Source: Deinobacterium chartae (GTDB lineage Bacteria; Deinococcota; Deinococci; Deinococcales; Deinococcaceae). Taken from it: a DNA stretch of 64,000 nt. The notes below the pieces were generated by a model. The model saw only the letters and a program-made list of their open reading frames with translations, did not search any database and was not told the origin of the DNA. A program made the position numbers and the translations under genes. The DNA is taken from positions 1-64,000 of the forward strand of contig NZ_JACHHG010000016.1 in NCBI RefSeq assembly GCF_014202645.1. The letters run 5' to 3'. Below are positions 29,141 through 36,881 of the stretch, in pieces. Positions within the stretch are counted from its first letter, which is position 1. Each line of letters opens with the position of its first letter.

Positions 29141-30124
29141 ATGAGTAACCTCACCCATCCTGACAATCTCGAGGCCCTGCAGCTCTTTCCGCTACGCTAT
29201 CCGTGGGCTTACGCGCACGTGCAGCAGGCCAAGCACAACACCTGGTTTCCCGAGGAGATCCCGCTGGGAGACGACCTGGCCGACTGGAACTTGCGACTGA
29301 GCGAGGCCGAGAAAGCGGCCGTAGAGTTCCTGCTGGGCTACTTCAACCCGATGGAATCGGTGGTCACCAACAACATCGCGCTGGGCCTGTACCCGCACTT
29401 CACGGCCCCCGAGGTGCGGCTGTACCTGGCGCGGCAGATGTGGGAAGAGGCCAACCACACCATGGCCTTCGAGTACTACCTCAAGACCCTGCCGGTCAAC
29501 CGCGAGCGCGTTTTCGGGGCGCACAAGGACATTCCCGAAATCGTCGCCAAGGAGCAGTTCCAGGTCGAGCTGACCCGCGACCTGCTGCGCGGCGTGGACC
29601 TCGGGACCGAGGACGGTCGGCGCAAGCTGCTGCGCGACATGGTCGGCTACTTCGTGGTGATGGAGGGGGTGTTCTTCTACGGCGGCTTCCTGACCGCGCT
29701 GTCGTTCCGGCGGCGCAACCTGCTCAAGGGTCTGGGCAGCCTGATCGACTGGGTGATCAAGGACGAGAGCTTGCACCTCTCCTTCGGCATTCACCTGATC
29801 GGCGCCTACCTCGAGGAGCACCCGGAACTGATGACGCCCGCCTTTGCCCGCGAACTGCACGGCATGATCCTCAAGGCGGTGGAACTGGAACGCGCCTACA
29901 ACCGCGCGCTGCTGCCTCAGGGCGTGCTGGGGCTCTCGGCAGAGGTGCTCAACCAGTACGTGGAGTACCTGACCGACCGCCGCCTCGAGGAGCTCGGCTT
30001 CGAGCCGCACTTCCGCACGGCCAATCCCGCGCGCTGGATGGCGGCTCAGACCGACGTACCCGAAATCGTGAACTTCTTTGAGGCCCGTAACACCACCTAC
30101 GAGGTGGGAGGCCGCCGGGAATAG
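29141..30124 (+). CDS. nrdB: Ribonucleotide reductase small subunit, class Ic-like
   Basis: A 327-residue ferritin-like R2 subunit. The metal ligands are Glu72, Glu103, His106, Glu175, Glu209 and His212. Position 110, four residues after His106, is Phe where class Ia enzymes have the radical Tyr, and the first ligand is Glu rather than Asp. Both are hallmarks of class Ic enzymes such as that of Chlamydia, which use a Mn/Fe cofactor instead of a tyrosyl radical. The ATG has AAGGAGAG upstream. It ends the B12-controlled operon. Confidence 0.95.
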   Translation: MSNLTHPDNLEALQLFPLRYPWAYAHVQQAKHNTWFPEEIPLGDDLADWNLRLSEAEKAAVEFLLGYFNPMESVVTNNIALGLYPHFTAPEVRLYLARQMWEEANHTMAFEYYLKTLPVNRERVFGAHKDIPEIVAKEQFQVELTRDLLRGVDLGTEDGRRKLLRDMVGYFVVMEGVFFYGGFLTALSFRRRNLLKGLGSLIDWVIKDESLHLSFGIHLIGAYLEEHPELMTPAFARELHGMILKAVELERAYNRALLPQGVLGLSAEVLNQYVEYLTDRRLEELGFEPHFRTANPARWMAAQTDVPEIVNFFEARNTTYEVGGRRE

Positions 30125-30140
30125 CACCGGCCGATACGGC

Positions 30141-30179
30141 GGGGCAGCCCGGACCCTGATAACGGGTCCGGGCTGCCCC
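30141..30179. terminator. Long hairpin between nrdB and a convergent gene
   Basis: GGGGCAGCCCGGACCC at 30141-30156 pairs perfectly with 30164-30179 around a seven-base loop. No U-tract follows; it can serve both convergent genes. Confidence 0.8.
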
Positions 30180-30200
30180 GTCTCGCTTGAAGAATGCCGC

Positions 30201-30665
30201 TTATGCCGATGGTGCCGAAACCGCCAGCTTCACCTGACGGATCGCGCCCACGTGGTAGGCGGTGTGGGCAATCTGGGTCATCACCACGCCCAGGGCCTGC
30301 TCGTCCCAGACGGTACGGCTGCGCAGCAACCCGGCGAATTCCTGGTAGAGCTCTCCCAGCTCGGTGCGCAGCGCGTCCCACTCGGCATCGTCGACCCGCG
30401 AGCGCTCCCACTCCGGCCCCCACTCGACCGGCCCGCGCTCGCCGTGCAGGCGGCCCAGCATGATCCTGAGCGCAAAACGCACGTGGTTGGCGTGTGCGGC
30501 GATGGTGCTGCCGCCCGCTCTTGAGGCCCTCGAGGCCTGTTCGGCGCTGACCTCTGTCAGGGTGGTCAGCAGGCCGACGTACCAGTCGTGGTCCGTGCCC
30601 TCGAGGGCGACGCGCAGGTTGTCGGCGAGAACGTTGAGAACGGGCGCTTCGGCGGAGCGGGTCAT
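30201..30665 (-). CDS. DinB-superfamily (four-helix) protein
   Basis: A 154-residue protein of the DinB/YfiT four-helix type, which is greatly expanded in Deinococcus. His residues placed for a metal site are in HANHVRFAL and HTAYHVGAIRQ. Family members act as thiol-S-transferases (bacillithiol, mycothiol) or have unknown roles; it is unrelated to DNA polymerase IV despite the name. The ATG has AGGAGG upstream. It is divergent from a CGNR-type regulator with paired palindromes between. Confidence 0.8.
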   Translation of the reverse strand: MTRSAEAPVLNVLADNLRVALEGTDHDWYVGLLTTLTEVSAEQASRASRAGGSTIAAHANHVRFALRIMLGRLHGERGPVEWGPEWERSRVDDAEWDALRTELGELYQEFAGLLRSRTVWDEQALGVVMTQIAHTAYHVGAIRQVKLAVSAPSA

Positions 30666-30691
30666 AGGGTTCCTCCTGAACGCAGGATGTT

Positions 30692-30733
30692 ACGGTTGTA
30701 ACCGTTACTAATCTTTATAAGGGTTACGAACCC
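30692..30733. promoter_or_regulatory. Two palindromes between the DinB-like and CGNR genes
   Basis: ACGGTT-GT-AACCGT at 30692-30705 and GGGTT-ACG-AACCC at 30721-30733 share the GGTT...AACC core, 29 bp apart. They flank a TATAAA-containing stretch. They are likely operators for the CGNR protein. Confidence 0.55.
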
Positions 30734-30778
30734 GGATGTCGATCCGGCTCCTGGTCCCGGTAGGGTTACACTGAGGCC

Positions 30779-31429
30779 ATGGCCGCAGACGCCTTTGCCG
30801 ACGCGCCCCGGTTCTCGTTCCTGGGCGGGCAGGTATGCCTGGACTTTGCCAACACGGTGGACTGGCATGCCAGCGCCACGCCCACCGATCGCCTGCGCAG
30901 CTACCCGGACCTGCTGGCCTGGGGCGTGCAGGCCGGATTGCTCGACGAGCCCGCAGCGATGCGGCTGCTCGAGGCCGCCGCGCACGATCCACAGCAGGCC
31001 ATGGCGGCCCTGGAGCGGGCAGTCGCACTGCGCGAAGCCCTGTTCCGCATCTTCTCGGCGGTCGCCAGCGGACACGGAGCGGCGCCTGCGGACCTCGAGC
31101 ACCTGGGAGCCGCCCGGCGTCTGGCCGCGCTGCACGAACGCCTGCTGCCGCATCCAGACGGCGGCTACCGCTGGGCGTGGGAAGACAGCGCAGCCCTGGA
31201 CCGCGCCTTGTGGCCGGTGGTGCGCGACGCCACCGATCTGCTGACCTCGGCGGCCCTGCGGCGTGTGCGGCGCTGCCAGAGCGAAGACGGCTGTGGCTGG
31301 CTGTTCGTAGACAGCAGCCCCAGCGGACGGCGGCGCTGGTGCTCCATGCAGGACTGCGGCAACCGCGCCAAAGCCCGCAGGCACCGTCAGCGGGCCAAGG
31401 AACCGGGCAGCCCGGGGCAGCCGCCCTGA
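30779..31429 (+). CDS. CGNR zinc-finger transcriptional regulator
   Basis: A 216-residue protein with an N-terminal ABATE-type domain (FLGGQVCLDFANTVDW near residue 14) and a C-terminal CGNR zinc finger: Cys near 163 and 168, WCSMQDCGNR near 184-193 and a basic tail. The family is predicted to regulate transcription. The ATG is six bases behind TACACT (30767-30772), a leaderless start. It probably controls the divergent DinB-like gene and itself through the palindromes between them. Confidence 0.85.
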   Translation: MAADAFADAPRFSFLGGQVCLDFANTVDWHASATPTDRLRSYPDLLAWGVQAGLLDEPAAMRLLEAAAHDPQQAMAALERAVALREALFRIFSAVASGHGAAPADLEHLGAARRLAALHERLLPHPDGGYRWAWEDSAALDRALWPVVRDATDLLTSAALRRVRRCQSEDGCGWLFVDSSPSGRRRWCSMQDCGNRAKARRHRQRAKEPGSPGQPP

Positions 31430-31453
31430 CCCCTGCCTGCTACCCTGAAGCGC

Positions 31454-31882
31454 ATGGAAGACCGCCGCCGTTACCAGCAGCCCATCACCGTGACCCGGGC
31501 AGATATCGACGACCTGGGCCACGTCAACAACGCAGTGTACCTGCGCTACGTCGAGGACGTCGCGCGGGCGCACGCCGACGCGGTCAGCATGTCCCTCGAG
31601 GTGTTGCGCACCCTCGGCGCAGTCCCGGTCGTGCGCCGTCACATCATCACCTACCACCGCCCGGCCCTCGAGGGCGAACAGCTGACGGTGTCCACCCGCC
31701 TGATCTCGGCCAGCGGCGTACGCGCCACGCGGCACAACGAGGTGCGCCGCACCTCGGACAACGCGTTGCTGGCCGAAGCGGACACCGAATGGGTATGGGT
31801 GAACCCCGCCAGCGGCCGACCACGCCCGGTGCCCCTCGAGGTCATGCAGGCCTTCGGGATGCTGGAATCGGACCCCGCCTAA
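31454..31882 (+). CDS. 4-hydroxybenzoyl-CoA-type thioesterase
   Basis: A 142-residue hotdog protein. The ADIDDLGHVNNAVYLRYVED segment is the signature of the 4HBT/YbgC family, with the Asp at the head of the catalytic helix. It should hydrolyse an acyl-CoA in the cytoplasm. The ATG is seven bases behind TACCCT (31441-31446), so it can have its own leaderless transcript although it follows the CGNR gene closely. Its stop overlaps the convergent dinB stop by four bases. Confidence 0.88.
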   Translation: MEDRRRYQQPITVTRADIDDLGHVNNAVYLRYVEDVARAHADAVSMSLEVLRTLGAVPVVRRHIITYHRPALEGEQLTVSTRLISASGVRATRHNEVRRTSDNALLAEADTEWVWVNPASGRPRPVPLEVMQAFGMLESDPA

Positions 31883-32979
31883 CCCAGCGCCCCCCACGAT
31901 TCAGCGAACAGGGGCAATTGCTGTGCGGCCAGCTCCTGCCAGGCGGCAGGAGCGCGCAGGTCCTGCACCGTGATGCCGAGCAGGCGCAGCGGTCGGGCCA
32001 GCGGCTCTTGGCGCAGCAGGCGGATTCCCAGGGCACGCAGCTCCTCGGGGTCTGCAGTGGGACGCGGCAGGGTCAAGCGGCGCGTGCGCACCTGAAAATC
32101 GGCGTACTTCAGCTTGAGCACCACCACCCGGCCCAGCAGTCCGGCGCGCTGCAGGCGGCGGGCCACCGCCTTGGCCAGCAGCTCCAGCTGCACCTCGAGG
32201 GCCCCGAGGTCGTCGAGGTCGTGCTCGAAGGTGGTCTCGGCTCCCAGCGACTTGCGCGGACGGTCCGGTTCGACCGGACGCGGGTCAATGCCGCGCGCGA
32301 TGCGGTAGTAGTGCTCGCCCTGCCGCCCGAAATGCCGCACCAGTTCCTCGAGGGAGAGCTGGCGCAGGTCCGCTCCGGTCCGTACACCCATCGTGCGCAG
32401 CCTGCGCGCCGTGACCGGACCGATGCCGTGAACGTGACGCACCTCGAGGGCCGCCACGAAAGCCTCGGCCTGTTCGGGCGCAATCACGGTGAGACCGTTG
32501 GGTTTGTTCAGGCCCGAGGCGGTCTTGGCCAGGAACTTGTTGCACGAGACCCCGGCCGAGGCGGTGAGTCCGGTGGCGTCGCGGATCTCGCGGCGGATGG
32601 CGGCGGCGATCAGGGTGGCCGAGCGCGGCCCCCGGCGCGGCTCGGTCACGTCCAGATACGCCTCGTCGAGCGAAAGCGGCTCGACCCGTTCGGTGTAGCT
32701 GAGAAAGATCTCCCGCACCGCCTGCGATACCTCGCGGTAGGCCTCCATGCGCGGCGGCAGCAGGACCAGTTGCGGACAGCGCTCGAGGGCGATGCGGGTC
32801 GCCTGGGCCGAGTGCACCCCGAAGGCGCGGGCCTCGTAGCTGGCGGTCAAAACCACGCCGCGCGGCCCGGACCAGCCCACCGCGACCGGCAGGCCCCGCA
32901 GTTCCGGACGGTCGCGCACCTCGACCGAGGCGTAGAAGGCGTCCATGTCCACATGCACGATCTTGCGCAGGTCGTTCAG
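31879..32979 (-). CDS. dinB: DNA polymerase IV (Y family)
   Basis: A 366-residue translesion polymerase. Catalytic motifs are HVDMDAFYASVE at the N-terminus and SLDEAYLDVTEP, with helix-hairpin-helix and little-finger domains after; the C-terminal QLPLF is a beta-clamp-binding motif. The usual family N-terminus RKIVHVDMDAF can only be included if translation begins at CTG (32979), which has GGGAGGA six bases upstream. The first standard start is GTG at 32958 (MHVDMD), with no ribosome binding site and loss of the conserved basic residues. No ATG, GTG or TTG lies between 32979 and the upstream in-frame stop. Confidence 0.93.
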   Translation of the reverse strand: MNDLRKIVHVDMDAFYASVEVRDRPELRGLPVAVGWSGPRGVVLTASYEARAFGVHSAQATRIALERCPQLVLLPPRMEAYREVSQAVREIFLSYTERVEPLSLDEAYLDVTEPRRGPRSATLIAAAIRREIRDATGLTASAGVSCNKFLAKTASGLNKPNGLTVIAPEQAEAFVAALEVRHVHGIGPVTARRLRTMGVRTGADLRQLSLEELVRHFGRQGEHYYRIARGIDPRPVEPDRPRKSLGAETTFEHDLDDLGALEVQLELLAKAVARRLQRAGLLGRVVVLKLKYADFQVRTRRLTLPRPTADPEELRALGIRLLRQEPLARPLRLLGITVQDLRAPAAWQELAAQQLPLFAESWGALG

Positions 32980-33134
32980 GGCCGTCCTCCCGGAAATCTG
33001 ACAGAATCACGCCACCACACTTGTCTTTAAGCATATCAGACCGCATGCCCCACGCCACCGTCCACCTCGTGCCCGACCCGCACCGGACAGCTCCGTCCAC
33101 CTGGGGCAAACGGCAGGCTGCTATCCTGAAACGC

Positions 33135-33224
33135 ATGAGCCTACCGTTTGCCCGGTTCGCGAGCGCGAGCCTGCCCTGTCCCGTGTTCCCGTTCCATCCT
33201 TCCCGGCCCGGACAGCAACCGTGA
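33135..33224 (+). CDS. Leaderless 29-residue upstream ORF coupled to the YqhA gene
   Basis: The ATG is seven bases behind TATCCT (33122-33127). The 30-codon frame ends at TGA 33222-33224, which overlaps the GTG start of the next gene (GTGA). That gene has no ribosome binding site of its own, so translation of this ORF would deliver ribosomes to it. The peptide (beginning MSLPFARFASAS, rich in Pro, Ser, Phe) is not recognised. A longer in-frame start at 33045 exists but lacks a signal. Confidence 0.5.
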   Translation: MSLPFARFASASLPCPVFPFHPSRPGQQP

Positions 33225-33760
33225 ACGAGCAGCCGGAATCCCCATCTCCCTTTACCGCACCGCCCTCAGCCGTCTCCGAAGGGCTGGGCCGGGCCGTGAT
33301 CGCCTCGAGACTGATGGCCCTGCTGGGCGTGGCCTCGAGCCTGCTGCTCGCGGCCGGGCTGTTCGTGTCGGCCGCGGTGGATACGGTCAAGCTGCTGCTC
33401 GAGCACTTCACCCACGGCCCGCACCGCATCTCCTCGCACATGCTGGCCATCGAGGCGGTCGAGCAGGCCGACACCTACCTGATCGCCACCGCGCTGCTGA
33501 TCACCGGCTTCGGGCTGTACGAGCTCTTCGTAGCCCCGCTGCGCGTCCCGGCCGCACTCTCGGCCCGCACGCTCGACGACCTCAAGCGCAAACTGCTGGG
33601 GGTTACGGTGGTGGTGCTGGCCGTGGACTTTCTGGCCGACGCTGCCGAGTGGGAGGGACAGACCGACTTGCTGCACGAGGCGCTGGCCTACGGTGTCATC
33701 ATCCTGGCGATAGCGGTCTTCGAGCTGGTGCACGCCCTGCAGGCCCGTAAGCACTCCTGA
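33221..33760 (+). CDS. YqhA/UPF0114-family membrane protein
   Basis: A 179-residue inner-membrane protein with about four hydrophobic segments (residues 28-50, 82-105, 125-140, 152-172) and the family pattern YLIATALLITGFGLYELFV. The function of the family is not known. The start is GTG, overlapping the stop of a leaderless upstream ORF. It is convergent with the molybdate-binding protein gene. Confidence 0.8.
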   Translation: MNEQPESPSPFTAPPSAVSEGLGRAVIASRLMALLGVASSLLLAAGLFVSAAVDTVKLLLEHFTHGPHRISSHMLAIEAVEQADTYLIATALLITGFGLYELFVAPLRVPAALSARTLDDLKRKLLGVTVVVLAVDFLADAAEWEGQTDLLHEALAYGVIILAIAVFELVHALQARKHS

Positions 33761-33803
33761 CGCTGCACGACAACAGCTTCCCTGAGTGCCGGTAAAAAAT
33801 CGG

Positions 33804-34550
33804 TCAGCGCCCGGGTACGGTGTATCCCGAAGCCCGCAAGATGCCCTGTCCCGCCTCGGACAGTACGAAGTGGTACAGGGCACGCACCGGCGGGCCGTCG
33901 CGGCCTTTGACGATCACCATGGCCTGATCCAGCGGCGGGTAAAGCCGCTGCGGCAGCGCCCAGTAACTCCCGGCCCGCGCAAAGGCGGGGGTCAGGGCGT
34001 AGGCGTAGGGAATGAAACCGGCCCCGGTTCCAATCAGGGCCTGCTGCGCGGTGATTCCGATGTCAGCGCCGTATACCAGCTTGGAGCGCAGCTGTTCCAG
34101 CAGCCCCGCCCGGCGCAGGGCCTCGAGGGCGCTGCGGCCATACGGCGCGGTTTCCGGGCTCGCCAGCGCCACACGGGTCAGGCGGGGGTCTTGCAGCACC
34201 TCGAGGCCGCGGGGCTGCACCCCGTGGCGCCGCGAAATCCACAGCACCAGCTTGCCGCGCGCGTACGGCCGCAAGCTGCCCGGCACGGCGTGACCGCTCC
34301 GCACCAGCTCGCGCGCAAAATCGGTATCGGCTGCCAGAAACAGGTCAAACGGCGCACCCTGCCGGATCTGGGTTACCGCCGCCCCGCTCGAGGTGTACAC
34401 AGCCTCGACGTTCACTCCCGGGTGGGCGCGCTCGAAGGCCGCCTCGAGGCGTGCGAAGGCGTCGCGCAGGTTGGCGGCGACGGCGGCGCGCACCGTCACC
34501 GCCTGCGCGGATCCACACACCAGCAGCAGCAGAATCAGAACGTTTTTCAT
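33804..34550 (-). CDS. modA: Molybdate ABC transporter substrate-binding protein
   Basis: A 248-residue periplasmic binding protein. The start at 34550 has AAGGAGAG upstream and gives a signal peptide MKNVLILLLLVCGSAQA. The oxyanion-binding AAVAANLRDAF and SSGA segments, FDLFLAADTDFARELV and the C-terminal FVLSEAGQGILRASGY match ModA. It captures molybdate or tungstate. No modB or modC is adjacent in this window, so the permease must be elsewhere. Confidence 0.9.
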   Translation of the reverse strand: MKNVLILLLLVCGSAQAVTVRAAVAANLRDAFARLEAAFERAHPGVNVEAVYTSSGAAVTQIRQGAPFDLFLAADTDFARELVRSGHAVPGSLRPYARGKLVLWISRRHGVQPRGLEVLQDPRLTRVALASPETAPYGRSALEALRRAGLLEQLRSKLVYGADIGITAQQALIGTGAGFIPYAYALTPAFARAGSYWALPQRLYPPLDQAMVIVKGRDGPPVRALYHFVLSEAGQGILRASGYTVPGR

Positions 34551-34769
34551 GGCTCTCCTTGGCAAGACGAGCGGCCGCTTCCGTGGTCGGCACGCCCGGC
34601 AGCACGTCTGCGCTGCGGCAGGTTGATGCCTGCGGTCGCGCGAGGCTCGAAGGCCCGTTCAGCATATCCTCACCCTGCCGCTCGCCGCACGCTAGTCTGA
34701 GAACGACACCGCGCAAACTCCGGGAACCCGGCGGTTTACCGGGCGCGAGGCCCACTTGCAAGGAGCGAC

Positions 34770-35246
34770 ATGACCTCAAATTCACCCGTACCGGCTCTTC
34801 CCTACCAGCGCATCCTGCTTGCCACCGGCGGCGCGCCGCACTCGCAGGTGGCCGAAACCCGCGCCATGCAACTGGCCACAGCACAGCGCCTGCCCCTCGA
34901 GGTGGTGGTCAGCGTGCCGCTGGCCAGCGGCATGGGCACGCTGTCAACCGGCGTTCCCGGCATGGAAACCCTCGAGCTCGAAGCGCAGCAGGCCCTGACC
35001 GAATCGCGCCGCGAGGTGCTCGAGCGGGTCATGGCTCAGGCGCGCACGCTGGGCCTGGAGGTACGCGGGCATCTGGTAGAGGGCAAGGGAGCGGCCGAGG
35101 CGATCTTACAGGTGGCCGAGGAAACCGGGGCCGATCTGATCGTGATGGGACGCCGCCGCCTGAGCGCGCTGGGAGCCGCGTTTGCAGGCAGCACCAGCGA
35201 CGCGGTGAACCGCTCGTCGCGGGTGGACGTCTTAATCGCGCGCTGA
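34770..35246 (+). CDS. Universal stress protein (UspA family)
   Basis: A 158-residue cytosolic protein with the Usp fold; the nucleotide-binding motif GRRRLSALGAAFAGSTSD near residue 132 has the G-x2-G-x9-GS/T spacing of ATP-binding Usps in modified form. The ATG at 34770 has AAGGAG upstream. It is a single gene convergent with the inositol monophosphatase. Confidence 0.88.
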   Translation: MTSNSPVPALPYQRILLATGGAPHSQVAETRAMQLATAQRLPLEVVVSVPLASGMGTLSTGVPGMETLELEAQQALTESRREVLERVMAQARTLGLEVRGHLVEGKGAAEAILQVAEETGADLIVMGRRRLSALGAAFAGSTSDAVNRSSRVDVLIAR

Positions 35247-35263
35247 GCGCACGGCCCGGGCCA

Positions 35264-36040
35264 TCAGCGGATCACCTCGAGCAGCGCGTCGTGCAGCCAG
35301 CCGTTCGAGGCGATCACCGGGCGGCCGTACTCGCTGGCGGCCCCGCCCAGGCCGCTGTGCCGTCCACCGGCTTCCTCGAGGATCAGCAGCCCCGCTGCCA
35401 GGTCCCAGGCCTTGAGGCGGTAGTCCCAGAAGCCGTCGAGTCGGCCGCAGGCCACGTAACTCAGCCCCAGGGCTGCCGAACCGGGACGGCGCACCGATAC
35501 GCCGCGACGCAGAAACTCGGCGAACACCGCGAGGTAGTGCGGGTCGTTTCCCGCGTCCGGCGGAAAGCCGGTGGCCAGCATGGCGTGACCGGACAGCTCC
35601 CGCTGCGCGCTGACCTGCAGGGGACGACCGTTCATCCAGGCTCCCCCGCCGCGTACGGCGGTAAACAGCTCATCGTGCTGCGGGTCGAAGATGACCCCGA
35701 CCCGCCGGGTTCCGTCGATCTCGAGGGCGACCGAAACGCAGCTGAACGGAAAGCCGTGCGCGTAGTTGGTGGTGCCGTCGAGCGGGTCCACGATCCAGCG
35801 AAAACGGCTCTCACGATCCTGACCGCCTTCCTCGCCCAGCACCGCATGCTGGGGAAACTGCGCGCGGATGCGATCACGGATGGCTCGCTCGGCCTCGCGG
35901 TCCACCCGGGTCACCAAGTCGGTGGGATGCCCCTTGGCGGTCACCTCGAGGTCCTGGCCCCGGTAGTAGAGGTGCAGCGCTCCGGCGGCGCGCGCAGCGT
36001 CGATGGCGCAGGCGAGGTAGTGACGGTCTTCGGCATTCAT
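35264..36040 (-). CDS. Inositol monophosphatase family protein
   Basis: A 258-residue Mg-dependent phosphatase. GEEGGQD, the metal-binding DPLDGTTNYAHGFP and WDLAAGLLILEEAGG are intact. The family includes inositol-1-phosphatases, histidinol phosphatases and 3',5'-bisphosphate nucleotidases; the substrate is not decided here. The ATG follows a GCTGCCTCC sequence on the plus strand, a GGAGG on the coding strand. Confidence 0.9.
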   Translation of the reverse strand: MNAEDRHYLACAIDAARAAGALHLYYRGQDLEVTAKGHPTDLVTRVDREAERAIRDRIRAQFPQHAVLGEEGGQDRESRFRWIVDPLDGTTNYAHGFPFSCVSVALEIDGTRRVGVIFDPQHDELFTAVRGGGAWMNGRPLQVSAQRELSGHAMLATGFPPDAGNDPHYLAVFAEFLRRGVSVRRPGSAALGLSYVACGRLDGFWDYRLKAWDLAAGLLILEEAGGRHSGLGGAASEYGRPVIASNGWLHDALLEVIR

Positions 36041-36078
36041 GGAGGCAGCTTACCGCAGGGGTCAACGACCCGGCACGG

Positions 36079-36537
36079 TCAGCGCTGAGCTGCGGGTTCT
36101 GCGCCGGGTGACCTGGTGGCCCGGCGGGTCTTGCCGCGACTGCGGCCGAGCTTCTGGCCTTTTTCCTGGCTCGCCATCATCTTGCGGCGGGTTTCTTCGG
36201 CGGCAGCCCTGAAATCGATCAGGCCCTGCTCGTACGCCTCGAGGCTGGGTTTGATCCTGCGACGCCGTTTGCTGCTGTTGAGCTCGCTGTCTAATTCCGC
36301 AAACCAACGCTCGAAGTCGGGGCTGACTTCAAACACCATGTCCCTGGCATCTTTGCGATAGCTCTCGCCTGCGTTGTCGCGCCGGGCATACACCTTGGGC
36401 AGTTCAAATCGTTCGGGCAGATAGGCCGCGTCAAAACGCCCCTCGCGCACGGCGGTCCGGAACAGGCGCACAAAGACGTCGCTGCGCTGTGGGTTTTTTA
36501 GCATCCGGACCTGATCGCTCAGTTTTCGGTAGCCCAT
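36079..36537 (-). CDS. Basic protein of unknown function
   Basis: A 152-residue cytosolic protein. The N-terminal two thirds are mixed helix with a conserved-looking FRTAVREGRFDAAYLPERF segment; the last 60 residues are rich in Lys and Arg with a disordered tail. AAGGAGGA precedes the ATG. Nucleic-acid binding is possible from the charge, but I recognise no family. Confidence 0.65.
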   Translation of the reverse strand: MGYRKLSDQVRMLKNPQRSDVFVRLFRTAVREGRFDAAYLPERFELPKVYARRDNAGESYRKDARDMVFEVSPDFERWFAELDSELNSSKRRRRIKPSLEAYEQGLIDFRAAAEETRRKMMASQEKGQKLGRSRGKTRRATRSPGAEPAAQR

Positions 36538-36881
36538 GATTCCTCCTTACCGATTTCCGTTTTATTATGTAGCGCTCTTGCAGCACGATGCAAATTCCGT
36601 GTTTTTAACGCAGCTCACACGGTCATATGCGACTTGATGTTGCAAAACCATATATTTTTCTACATTCTTTGCCTCAGGAGCTCTGTTTCTGCCTCAAACG
36701 TCGCGTTTTTTCTCCGGAGCACCGGAGCGTAATGCTCTGTCCCCTCCAACAGCATTCTTATGCAGGGGGTCTGACACCCGAGGCGGCTGCGGCTGAAACC
36801 TCATCTCAGCGCAGCGCTGAGGACCACCATCCGCAAAGGCGGTGGCGCCAACGGCCACCGCCTTGTTCGAATTCGAAAGGC
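36538..36881. other. Intergenic region, AT-rich in its first 200 bases
   Basis: Between the basic-protein gene and the metallolyase gene. The stretch 36545-36720 is much richer in A and T than its surroundings and probably holds the promoter of the basic-protein gene. The right end carries a hairpin. I see no convincing gene. Confidence 0.6.
36836..36864 (-). terminator. Hairpin downstream of the DRE-TIM metallolyase gene
   Basis: AAGGCGGTGGC at 36836-36846 pairs with GCCACCGCCTT at 36854-36864, 17 bases beyond the stop of the minus-strand gene; a short T-run follows on that strand. Confidence 0.7.
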
